Part shown: positions 1-6,339 of the stretch, piece by piece
Layout: each line of letters opens with the position of its first letter
Position numbering within the stretch: position 1 is the stretch's first letter
Assembly (NCBI GenBank): GCA_902803125.1
Contig: CADCOZ010000347.1
Location: forward strand, 1 to 11,637
Direction: 5' to 3'
DNA from: an uncultured Ruminococcus sp.
GTDB taxonomy: Bacteria; Bacillota; Clostridia; Oscillospirales; Acutalibacteraceae
DNA: 11,637 nt
The notes under the pieces: generated by a model
What the model saw: only the letters and a program-made list of their open reading frames with translations
What the model was told of the DNA's origin: nothing
Database searches by the model: none
Translations under genes and position numbers: made by a program

Positions 1-167
1 GACGTTTCTTCATAAACCTGTATGGAAGCCTTGTCACCGTGCATTTCGATGATTTCACCAATCAAACGCTGACGGCTGACACGCACCACGTCAAACATAT
101 TGGCATTACGCATTCCTTCGGCGATGACCAAAGGACCTGCCACTTTTGTAATGATTCCGCTTATCAA
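1..167 (-). CDS. ntpA: V-type ATP synthase subunit A, N-terminal fragment (cut by window edge)
   Basis: Only the first 55 codons are in the window; the gene continues beyond position 1. The visible protein reads [18 protein letters not shown], then [19 protein letters not shown], then [12 protein letters not shown]. This is the N-terminal beta-barrel of the catalytic A subunit, which hydrolyses or synthesises ATP in the A3B3 head. The P-loop lies outside the window. The start is taken as TTG at 167-165: an in-frame TGA stands two codons upstream, no ATG precedes the conserved segment, and a GAGGTG ribosome binding site overlaps the stop codon of the F gene just upstream. It is the seventh gene of the operon, 10 nt after subunit F. 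Family identity is clear from sequence similarity I recognise; the TTG start is inference, though well constrained. Confidence 0.9.
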   Translation of the reverse strand, partial: MISGIITKVAGPLVIAEGMRNANMFDVVRVSRQRLIGEIIEMHGDKASIQVYEET

Positions 168-177
168 ATTTCACACC

Positions 178-501
178 TCAACTTTTAAAGAGTATGTCCG
201 AACCGACTGCCTGTTCCACAAAAGAAGAAAGCCGTTTCTGTCCGAGACCGGTATTGCCTCTGACACCGGGCAGAGGAATCATGGCCGGTGTCGGCCGCTC
301 AATGAACTTTTCCCTCTCTTTGGCACAAGCGGCAAAGATTTCTTCCGTCATATAGATGATGGCATAAAAATCCTCTTCTGTCAGCTGTTTCAGCAATTGC
401 GGAGAGGCCATCGGTTCGTCACAAATAAACAAATCCATGCCGACCGCTCCAAAACCCTTAATACTTTCGCTGTCGCCAATAATGGCAATACTTTTAGCCA
501 T
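178..501 (-). CDS. ntpG: V-type ATP synthase subunit F
   Basis: Small central-stalk subunit that, with D, couples rotation of the membrane ring to the A3B3 head; E. hirae calls this subunit NtpG and archaea AtpF. The protein opens with MAKSIAIIGDSESIKGFGAVGMD, a Rossmann-like first strand and helix typical of the family (compare IAVIGD and GF.ALG). It also carries the late signature PAMIPLPGVRGNTG. About 107 residues is normal length. The ATG at 501-499 overlaps the end of the subunit C gene by 8 nt, implying translational coupling. An alternative GTG at 510-508 adds three residues (MKS) and lies 4 nt after an AAAGG motif, whereas the ATG is 13 nt from it. I prefer ATG because of family N-termini, but the GTG start is possible. 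Confidence 0.92.
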   Translation of the reverse strand: MAKSIAIIGDSESIKGFGAVGMDLFICDEPMASPQLLKQLTEEDFYAIIYMTEEIFAACAKEREKFIERPTPAMIPLPGVRGNTGLGQKRLSSFVEQAVGSDILFKS

Positions 502-1465
502 AGATTTCACGCAGCCTTTCTCTGATTTGTTCCTTTGGCGTTTCGGTCTTGAGTCCCCCGGCTATCAGGGTAATCATCTTTCTCTCATAAACACAGCCGA
601 TATAATAGCCCAACAGCGGTTCGGGACCTTCACTTGACAGCCGGCAAAGCTGTTTGGCCAAACCGATCAGCCGATTGTCCACAAATTTTTCAAAGGCCGA
701 CGGTGAACCGGCAAACAGCTCCATCGCTTTGTGACAGTCATATACCTGTTGGGTCTTTAAGTATTTAATCAGGGCTTCACTGCCCTGTAAAGCTGCCTTG
801 ACCATCTCTGCCTTATCCAAGCCTTCACATTCGGCAATCGCCTTTTCCAAATAGTAGCGGCTGGCACCGACTCTGGCTCCCCGCAAAGCGGTTTTCACAT
901 CGGCATAGAATACCATGTTATTGAAATAGGCCATCAGAAACGGCGAACGGGAACGCTTGGCCTGCACCAGCAATTCGTCCAGTACACCTCTGTCCAGATA
1001 GGCATCACTCAAACGGGCATCCTTGGTTTCCGCCAAAATCTGATAGGCTCGGTTAGCCGGCCGCTGAAGCCACTGCGGAAAGCCTTCAAACCGTCTGTTT
1101 TCCACGGCCTTGATCAAGGCTTCTTTCGGAATGGAGCACGGCTCCATCAGCAGGGTTTCATAATCCCTGTCGGCCATGGTGCCTTTGAGAACCGTTTTCA
1201 GGTTATGGATATCGTTCTGGTAAAAAAACGGCAGAAACAAACCCATGTCAGGGGCAATACTCTTGATATATGCCCACATTCTGCGAGTATTGCTGTCCAG
1301 AATTTCACTGACGGTGTTTCCCTCTCCATAGCCCTTGTCTTTCAGGTAGCGTACCAAATCGCTTTCACTTTTTAAGGCTAACATCTGCTCTGTGTCTGCT
1401 TCAGAAAACAAGCTGTTTTCTTTGGCTCTGACCGAACCGATGGAAAATTCATATGAATAAGCCAT
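494..1465 (-). CDS. ntpC: V-type ATP synthase subunit C (AC39/d family)
   Basis: A 323-residue protein of the V-ATPase C/AC39 (subunit d) family, the funnel-shaped adaptor that joins the central stalk (D and F) to the rotor ring of K subunits. The sequence is mostly alpha-helical. Recognisable stretches are YEFSIGSVRAKENSLFS at the N-terminus, a middle SPFLMAYFNNMVFYADVKTALRG segment and a C-terminal PLLGYYIGCVYERKMITLI segment, all in family positions. Length is close to the usual 320-350. The ATG is preceded by a near-perfect AAGGAGG 7 nt upstream, and the gene lies 12 nt after subunit E. It has no membrane segments, as expected for a peripheral subunit. Identification is confident; individual residue roles cannot be assigned from sequence alone. 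Confidence 0.95.
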   Translation of the reverse strand: MAYSYEFSIGSVRAKENSLFSEADTEQMLALKSESDLVRYLKDKGYGEGNTVSEILDSNTRRMWAYIKSIAPDMGLFLPFFYQNDIHNLKTVLKGTMADRDYETLLMEPCSIPKEALIKAVENRRFEGFPQWLQRPANRAYQILAETKDARLSDAYLDRGVLDELLVQAKRSRSPFLMAYFNNMVFYADVKTALRGARVGASRYYLEKAIAECEGLDKAEMVKAALQGSEALIKYLKTQQVYDCHKAMELFAGSPSAFEKFVDNRLIGLAKQLCRLSSEGPEPLLGYYIGCVYERKMITLIAGGLKTETPKEQIRERLREIYG

Positions 1466-1477
1466 TCTGAATCCTCC

Positions 1478-2062
1478 TTAATCCTTAAAAAGTTCCCGAT
1501 TGATAACATCCTCAACGGCCTCTCGCCTTGCGGCTATCACGGCCGCAAAGCTCATATTCTCTTCGATGTCGCCGTTTTTCAGGATAAAGCCGCTTTCAAT
1601 GCTGTTGTCGGGCGTTTGGCTCAACGTGGCGGCAATACCGCTTTTCTTCATCTGTGCCAGAAAATCAGCCGGTACCCGCTTCAGATCCCTTGCGTTCAGC
1701 AGCACGACACCTTCTTTGGTGTCCAGCGTGGCCGCCAGACGATATATCAGCGTAAAATACGCTTTGCTGTCCAAGTGGTTCATATAGTCCAGCACGGAAG
1801 TGACCGCCTCATCAATGGCGGCTCGTTTGGCACGGAGAATGATATTTCTTTTTTCAAGTTCTCGGCGGCTCTGATACGTTTTTTGCAGCCGTGCGGTCTG
1901 CTCCTGCTTTTTCAGCCGGGCATTTTCGCTGATTTCCTGTGCCTTGGCCTGTGCTTTCGCCATCGTGCTTTGGCACTTCTTTTCTGTTTCGGCCTGCAAC
2001 TGTGCTATCGCCTGTTCGCTGTCCTCTTTGATGACGGACAGTATTTTCTCACCGCTGCTCAT
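1478..2062 (-). CDS. ntpE: V-type ATP synthase subunit E
   Basis: Peripheral-stalk subunit that pairs with the G/H subunit to brace the A3B3 head against rotation. The N-terminal half (about residues 1-85) is a charged, Ala/Gln/Lys-rich coiled coil (EKILSVIKEDSEQAIAQLQ and following). The C-terminal half is a compact alpha/beta domain ending ESGFILKNGDIEENMSF, then ARREAVEDVINRELF, the E-family signature. From the ATG at 2062 it has 194 residues, the usual size. An in-frame GTG at 2071-2069 would add three residues (MYI). An AAAGGTGG motif sits 3 nt before that GTG and 12 nt before the ATG, so neither spacing is ideal. The gene is separated from upstream ntpK by an unusual 270-nt repeat-bearing gap, the only large gap inside the operon. 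Confidence 0.93.
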   Translation of the reverse strand: MSSGEKILSVIKEDSEQAIAQLQAETEKKCQSTMAKAQAKAQEISENARLKKQEQTARLQKTYQSRRELEKRNIILRAKRAAIDEAVTSVLDYMNHLDSKAYFTLIYRLAATLDTKEGVVLLNARDLKRVPADFLAQMKKSGIAATLSQTPDNSIESGFILKNGDIEENMSFAAVIAARREAVEDVINRELFKD

Positions 2063-2104
2063 AATATACACAACCCACCTTTATCTGTTGTTTTTCCCTG
2101 CCCT

Positions 2105-2325
2105 CTACCATTTTCTATCGGGCAGATGTCTTGGGGGAACCCTTTTTGAGGAAAAGGGTTCCCCCAAACCCCCTCTCAAAACCTTTTTGACTTGTTCTAT
2201 AGGGCAGTATCGCCCGCTTTCGCTGTCATGCAAGCATTCAGCAAAACACAGGGTTTTTAGGAAAGGGGCTTGGGTGATAACCCTTTTTTTCTGAAAAAGG
2301 GTTTCCCCCAAAAAAGCTGTCGGTT
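2105..2325. repeat. Intra-operon palindromic repeat element between ntpK and ntpE
   Basis: This stretch has no credible gene. It holds two hairpin modules arranged as inverted copies. The left module starts at 2131 with a 16-bp perfect stem (arms 2131-2146 and 2152-2167, loop TGAGG) and continues into CCCCCTCTCAAAACC, ending near 2183. The right module, read on the minus strand from about 2312 to 2251, has the same order: TTGGGGGAAACCC, a CAG-type loop, AAAGGGTT, CCCAAGCCCC, TTTCCTAAAAACCC. Its stem is imperfect. Between them is about 67 nt of unique sequence with a small GGGC/GCCC hairpin (2202-2213). A 13-mer, TTCTATCGGGCAG (2113-2125), recurs as TTCTATAGGGCAG (2195-2207). This architecture resembles dispersed, non-coding palindromic or MITE-like intergenic elements; copies elsewhere in the genome cannot be seen here. 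No U-tract follows the hairpins on the minus strand, so they are not classical intrinsic terminators for this operon. Confidence 0.8.
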
Positions 2326-2343
2326 ATCATTGACTGTCTGTTC

Positions 2344-2817
2344 TTAAATAGCCCGACCCGGTACGGAAATAACAACCAGCAGAGATACGATAAAGGCCAG
2401 CAGTGCATAGATTTCAACCAGTGTGATGGAAACCATCGCTTTGGAGAAGTTCTTTTCGTCTTTGGCGGTCATGGTAATACCGGAAACCGCCGCTTTGCCC
2501 TGTGCAAAACCGGAAATCATGCCGCCGATGCCAATGGCAATCGAAGCCGCCAAAAAGGCAAAGCCCTGTCCGGCGGTCGGCAGGTTGCCGCCGAGTACAC
2601 CGCAGTTGATGAGAATCAGGAAGCCGACAATGAAGCCGTACAAGCCCTGTGTACCGGGCAGCAGCGTCAGTACCAGCATTTTACCGAATTTGGAAGAGTC
2701 CTCCGACAACACGCCCATAGCGGTTTGTGCGGCTCCGCCGACTCCCTTGGCAGAACCGATGCCTGCAAAAACTGTTGCAATAGATGCGGCCAAAATAGCT
2801 AAAAACATTCCGTACAT
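2344..2817 (-). CDS. ntpK: V-type ATP synthase subunit K (16-kDa proteolipid, rotor ring)
   Basis: A 157-residue, four-helix double-hairpin proteolipid that forms the ion-carrying rotor ring in the membrane. Hydrophobic helices lie at about residues 3-23, 47-75, 83-105 and 127-152. Helix pairs 1/2 and 3/4 show the internal duplication typical of the 16-kDa family (IGSAKG in the first half, FAQGKAA in the second). The ion carboxylate is Glu135 in LVEIYALLAF; the first hairpin carries LLPGTQGLYG instead of a second carboxylate. The residues matching the E. hirae NtpK sodium site (Leu, Thr, Gln, Gln, Glu plus Tyr) are all present as L53, T56, Q57, Q106, E135 and Y60, predicting Na+ rather than H+ coupling. 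A strong GGAGGTAA ribosome binding site lies 6 nt before the ATG. The gene follows subunit I after 36 nt and is followed by the palindromic element. Confidence 0.96.
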   Translation of the reverse strand: MYGMFLAILAASIATVFAGIGSAKGVGGAAQTAMGVLSEDSSKFGKMLVLTLLPGTQGLYGFIVGFLILINCGVLGGNLPTAGQGFAFLAASIAIGIGGMISGFAQGKAAVSGITMTAKDEKNFSKAMVSITLVEIYALLAFIVSLLVVISVPGRAI

Positions 2818-2853
2818 GAATTGTTACCTCCAATTTTTATATCCCGTGCGGGA

Positions 2854-4848
2854 TTATTCTTCTTTACTGCCCTTGGTTTTAAAATATTTACTCTTCGTGG
2901 AGAACGGCTCAAAGGGCTTACCGCCGCCTTCATAGAACTTACTGAACATCTCTACATACTGCAAACGCATGGTATGCACATAGGAACCGAGAGCATTCAG
3001 CCCGATGGTAATGGCATGACCTGCCACAAATACCAGAATCATAAAGATGATGCCGATCGGATTGGTGCCGAACAGCTGGGACAGCATATTAAAGACCTGT
3101 GCCATAACGCCTGTGGTCAGACCCAGTGCCAACAAACGGGAATAACTCAGCAAATCACTGATATAGCTGGTGACATCGTACAGTGAAGCCACACCGCCAA
3201 TGAGTTTGCCGAAAATGCCTTTTTTCTCACGTCCCTGCGTCAGAACCAGACCGACAGCCGCCGCTATCATAATGACAACGCCGATGGTCAGCACCGTGCC
3301 ATTGGTAGCCATGCCAACGGCCAGTACCGCCGCACCTATCAGCAGTACCATCCAAAGGCCTGTATCGAAAAAGGCTTTGGCGTATTCCTTCCGCTTGAAG
3401 CAGACATAGAATTTACAGCCCATGCCGACTAAGATATGTACCAGACCCAAGGCAATCGACAGGATCATAATCATCAGGGCATCTTTTTGCGTATCTAATG
3501 TTGGCCAAGGCAGGAGTTCCTGCATGGTGATGGGCTGACCGGTAAACATGGTATAGAACATCGCCGGTGCATCACCGAAAATACTGCCAAAGACCAGTCC
3601 CCAAAAGACCGTTGCCACACCGCAGTATTGGAACAGCTTCAGGTTATTGTACATTCGCTTGTCGGGCTTGAAGATCTTGATGGCCAGCCCCGTGGCTAAA
3701 ATCATCAGCAGACCGTAGCCTGCATCGGAAAACATCATGCCGAAGAAGAAATAGAAGAAAAAGGCTAACAGCGGAGTCGGGTCAATATCTTCGTGAGAAG
3801 GGGTAGAATACATGGTCACAATGCTTTGAGCCGGCTGGGCAAACCGATTGTTTTTCAGTTTGACGGGTGCCTCGGCCGGATCGGCCTCTTCAAATTCTAC
3901 CACACAGGAAGCCGCCTTTTCACAGATGGCCTGCAATTCCTCACAGTCCTCCTCCGGAATATAGCCGTACAGCACAAAAACGTGTTTGGTCTGGTCAAGG
4001 TTCGCCAGCACCGCATATTTTTCCGAACGCAATACAAAATAATCCTGCGTTTCACAGATTCTTTCTCGGTACTGTACCAGCTCTTCAATTTCCTTTTTGG
4101 CTTCCTCGTCCTTTTGGGCAATCTCTTCGCTTTTTTGCTGCTGACGCTGCATTTTGACCTGCGGGGTACGGCTGGTCGGGTTCAGCGGCTGTGAAAAGCC
4201 GATAGTTCTCAGGGCTTTTTCCGCTAACTCCCGCTGTTTCTTCGGCGTGAAGAATACTAAACAGGTCATATTGGCAGACGTATACAGAATTTCAAACTCA
4301 AAAATCAGTTCGGGACATTCCCTTGCCATGCATTCCGACAGCAGAGTATCGTCATACATTTTCGGCAGGGTACCAATCAGCACCGCTGTGGTAGGCGTAT
4401 CTTTGGTATTCAGCGGGATATCCAGCTTTTTCCACGGCTCCAGCTGTGCCAAAGACGTTCTGATGCGCACCTGTTCGGCGGCATAATCGGCTCGCTGTTT
4501 ATCCAGCTTCACGATTTTTTGACAGATACCGATAATCTTGGCGGAATCGGCCGCAATCCGGCCAATTTCATCCGGATCAATTTCTTTGCGTCCCTTAAAG
4601 CTGGACAGCATTCCCTTTTTTTCGGGGGCAATCTTGTTTAGGATTTTTAGCGCCTGTTCGGTCAGTTCGGCGTTGCGTTCAAACTGTTTGAGCTGAGCCG
4701 TGGTATCCAGCCGCTCAAAGCCGTCCGAAGCCTTGTCACCGCTGTTGGTCACCTGTACCAAAGCACTGTCCTGCAAATGCTCCAGCACTCGCTTTCGATC
4801 CTGTCTGAGGGCAATAATCCGAACTTTTTTCATGGTTAACTTTGCCAA
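2854..4848 (-). CDS. ntpI: V-type ATP synthase subunit I (a-subunit, membrane stator)
   Basis: Subunit I supplies the two ion half-channels facing the K ring and anchors the peripheral stalks. Residues 1 to about 350 form the cytoplasmic domain, with charged coiled-coil stretches near 50-125 and 230-265. Residues about 358-625 contain around seven hydrophobic membrane helices, beginning at PLLAFFFYFFFGMMFSDAGYGLL-type sequence, a hallmark of the family. The two arginines essential in E. hirae NtpI appear conserved as R571 (SYSRLLALGL) and R628 (HTMRLQYVEMF), with the usual FYEGGGKPFEPF near the end. Length 664 is normal. The start is taken as TTG at 4848-4846: GGTGAT lies 6 nt upstream, and the resulting MAKLTMKK matches family N-termini. 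The alternative ATG at 4833-4831 has no ribosome binding site at proper distance. Confidence 0.95.
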   Translation of the reverse strand: MAKLTMKKVRIIALRQDRKRVLEHLQDSALVQVTNSGDKASDGFERLDTTAQLKQFERNAELTEQALKILNKIAPEKKGMLSSFKGRKEIDPDEIGRIAADSAKIIGICQKIVKLDKQRADYAAEQVRIRTSLAQLEPWKKLDIPLNTKDTPTTAVLIGTLPKMYDDTLLSECMARECPELIFEFEILYTSANMTCLVFFTPKKQRELAEKALRTIGFSQPLNPTSRTPQVKMQRQQQKSEEIAQKDEEAKKEIEELVQYRERICETQDYFVLRSEKYAVLANLDQTKHVFVLYGYIPEEDCEELQAICEKAASCVVEFEEADPAEAPVKLKNNRFAQPAQSIVTMYSTPSHEDIDPTPLLAFFFYFFFGMMFSDAGYGLLMILATGLAIKIFKPDKRMYNNLKLFQYCGVATVFWGLVFGSIFGDAPAMFYTMFTGQPITMQELLPWPTLDTQKDALMIMILSIALGLVHILVGMGCKFYVCFKRKEYAKAFFDTGLWMVLLIGAAVLAVGMATNGTVLTIGVVIMIAAAVGLVLTQGREKKGIFGKLIGGVASLYDVTSYISDLLSYSRLLALGLTTGVMAQVFNMLSQLFGTNPIGIIFMILVFVAGHAITIGLNALGSYVHTMRLQYVEMFSKFYEGGGKPFEPFSTKSKYFKTKGSKEE

Positions 4849-4888
4849 ATGTTTATCACCACACTTTTTCTGTTATGCATGGAAACGC

Positions 4889-5209
4889 TCAGGCGGTAGG
4901 CTTCGACAGCATTTCCACCACCAGTTCCCGTACCCTGCCGATATTTTTTTCGGCATTACGGGTAATTTTGCCGCATTCCGACTGTGCTTCGGCTCTCGCC
5001 TTTGCCATTTCCGCTTCTGCCTGCTGTGCCAAGGCTTTTTCGTTATCCCGCAGCAGCTGTTCTGCATCGGTCTTGGCCTGTTCCACCAAAGCGTTGGCCT
5101 CTTGCTTGGCCTGCTGTTTTCTTTGCTCCGCCTGTTTTTTGGCCTCGGCTTCTTTGCGGTCACATTCCTGTTCCGCCGCTAAGACAGCCTGCAGCATATC
5201 ATTTGCCAT
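4889..5209 (-). CDS. ntpF: V-type ATP synthase subunit G/H (peripheral stalk, NtpF/AhaH-like)
   Basis: First gene of the ATPase operon. The 106-residue product is almost entirely a long amphipathic helix rich in Ala, Glu, Gln and Lys (residues about 8-95, for example QEANALVEQAKTDAEQLLRD), ending in NIGRVRELVVEMLSKP. This is the expected layout of the archaeal-type H or bacterial G subunit, which forms the right-handed coiled-coil stalk with subunit E. Low-complexity coiled coils are easy to over-assign, but length, position directly before subunit I and the C-terminal helix make the identity likely. The ATG is preceded by GGGGAG at 8 nt. The stop lies 40 nt upstream of the TTG start of subunit I. 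Confidence 0.88.
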   Translation of the reverse strand: MANDMLQAVLAAEQECDRKEAEAKKQAEQRKQQAKQEANALVEQAKTDAEQLLRDNEKALAQQAEAEMAKARAEAQSECGKITRNAEKNIGRVRELVVEMLSKPTA

Positions 5210-5234
5210 TCACTCAACTCCCCTTTTCGGAAAT

Positions 5235-5269
5235 ACCGCTAACCTCCGCCGCACGGCAGCGTCAGCGGT
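5235..5269 (-). promoter_or_regulatory. Hairpin in the 5' leader of the V-ATPase operon
   Basis: On the minus strand a perfect 6-bp inverted repeat, ACCGCT and AGCGGT, encloses an inner GCCG-TG-CGGC stem. It lies between the proposed promoter and the ribosome binding site of the first gene, within a leader of about 94 nt. It contains an internal GGAGG not followed by a start codon at useful distance. No U-tract follows, so it is not a terminator. A role in mRNA stability or translation is possible but unproven. Confidence 0.45.
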
Positions 5270-5309
5270 TCCCGCCATAATCCGACAGCAATAATTTTGT
5301 GTCATTACT

Positions 5310-5338
5310 ATTTAACCATATTTTTGCCTGAAATTCAA
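5310..5338 (-). promoter_or_regulatory. Putative sigma-A promoter of the V-ATPase operon
   Basis: On the minus strand TTGAAT (-35, at 5338-5333) is separated by 17 nt from TTAAAT (-10, at 5315-5310). A TG dinucleotide one base before the -10 gives an extended -10. Each hexamer matches the consensus at four of six positions. It is downstream of the exonuclease terminator and about 100 nt before the first ATPase gene, where an operon promoter is expected. The predicted start site is near 5303. Confidence 0.6.
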
Positions 5339-5424
5339 GGCTATTTTCGTTTGACTCCATTTTCAAAAAATCGCTTTTTTCCGACTTTATGCCGTAAAAC
5401 AAAGTTTCTTTCCCCTTTTTTCAG

Positions 5425-5478
5425 CAAAAAAATCCCTTACGGACAGCCGCAAGCCTTCTGCCGCCGTCCAAAGGGATT
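5425..5478 (-). terminator. Rho-independent terminator after the typA-exonuclease operon
   Basis: On the minus strand AATCCCTT (5478-5471) pairs with AAGGGATT (5438-5431), extended by GGAC/GTCC across a small bulge, and the stem runs directly into TTTTTTT. It begins 7 nt after the exonuclease stop codon and separates that operon from the V-ATPase promoter. Confidence 0.9.
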
Positions 5479-5485
5479 CGTATAT

Positions 5486-6337
5486 CTATTCTTCTTCCGG
5501 CTCTTGTGTAAAAGGCACCAGCCGTTTGGCAATTTTTACGCCGTCATAATACTGCTTGAACTGGATCCGTCCCCGGTACTTTGTGCCGCAGGTCGGACAG
5601 ACAAATTCCGCATGAAAAGCCTTGTTCCGCACCTTCCACGCCTTTTCCTGCTGACAGGTACACGCACAGTCCGGACACAGAAAATACATCTGGCTTTTGT
5701 CAATCAGCGGGTGGTCATAATGATACAGATACGTCACATGAAAATTCAGTTTCTCATAGAAAGCCGCATCGGTCTCTTGTATCAGCGGCAAAAATTTCTC
5801 TCGGTCATAGATTTTTTGCAGGACTCTGGCCGTGAGAATGCTGTCGCCCACCGCACGGTGCAGCGGCAGATCGTCCATCGGCACAGATAATTCCTGTGCC
5901 GCCATTTGCAGGGCCATCTGGTTCTTGCTCTGCGGGTCACGCACCAGCTGAAAATATTCCTGCACGTCCGCATAATGGTGCAGAAAAGGAATCTGCTGAT
6001 GACCGTAATAGTATTCGCAGTTGGTTTCAAGGGTATCCAAATCAGCGGTGCTCCAACTCAGAAGAACACAGTCCCCCACAAACTTCTTGAATTTGCTGAC
6101 CGCATAGGTAAAGGTCGCACCACGTTTCAGGTCTTCATTTGTAATCTGCGTCAGTTCCCTCACCGCATGGTTCAGCCGCTTGGTAATCTCCGGACGCACG
6201 AAAATGGAAAACTGTCCGATGATGTTCAGATCCTCATCTAACTTCACAGCCCCAAATTCGATGATTTCGTTGATAAAGCGGCCGGTTTTCTTACAATAGC
6301 CGCTGTTCCATTCCAAATCGAGGATTACATACTGCAT
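5486..6337 (-). CDS. DEDDh-family 3'-5' exonuclease with C-terminal zinc-ribbon-like segment
   Basis: A 283-residue protein. Residues 1 to about 180 form an RNase T/DnaQ-type exonuclease domain. The motif DLEWN gives metal ligands D7 and E9, SWSTADLDTL gives D99, and HRAVGD gives H160 and D165, so the full DEDDh set is present and the enzyme should be active. The opening VILDLEWN, followed by NEIIEFGAVKLD, resembles the KapD/ERI-1-like branch more than the DNA polymerase epsilon subunit. The C-terminal 100 residues carry CPDCAC at C221/C224 and CPTCG at C247/C250, four cysteines spaced like a zinc ribbon, which could bind nucleic acid. Substrate (RNA or DNA) cannot be told from sequence. The ATG follows the typA stop by 2 nt; its GGGGAGG ribosome binding site lies in the end of typA, so the two are probably translationally coupled. 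Confidence 0.88.
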   Translation of the reverse strand: MQYVILDLEWNSGYCKKTGRFINEIIEFGAVKLDEDLNIIGQFSIFVRPEITKRLNHAVRELTQITNEDLKRGATFTYAVSKFKKFVGDCVLLSWSTADLDTLETNCEYYYGHQQIPFLHHYADVQEYFQLVRDPQSKNQMALQMAAQELSVPMDDLPLHRAVGDSILTARVLQKIYDREKFLPLIQETDAAFYEKLNFHVTYLYHYDHPLIDKSQMYFLCPDCACTCQQEKAWKVRNKAFHAEFVCPTCGTKYRGRIQFKQYYDGVKIAKRLVPFTQEPEEE

Positions 6338-6339
6338 TG

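Noticed and set aside
2131..2167. Perfect 16-bp hairpin as an intrinsic terminator within the ATPase operon
   Set aside because: No run of U follows on the minus strand, and essential downstream subunits (E, C, F, A) would be cut off; read-through or processing is more plausible.
2105..2311. Open minus-strand frame of 68 codons covering the repeat between ntpK and ntpE
   Set aside because: It coincides with the palindromic element, has no ribosome binding site or recognisable domain, and its sequence simply reflects the hairpin arms. Such frames in dispersed repeats are usually spurious.
5210..5305. 31-codon leader frame ending immediately before the ATG of subunit G/H
   Set aside because: Its ATG falls almost on the predicted transcript start, leaving no room for a ribosome binding site, and the product has no recognisable features. 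Translational coupling cannot be excluded but is not supported.
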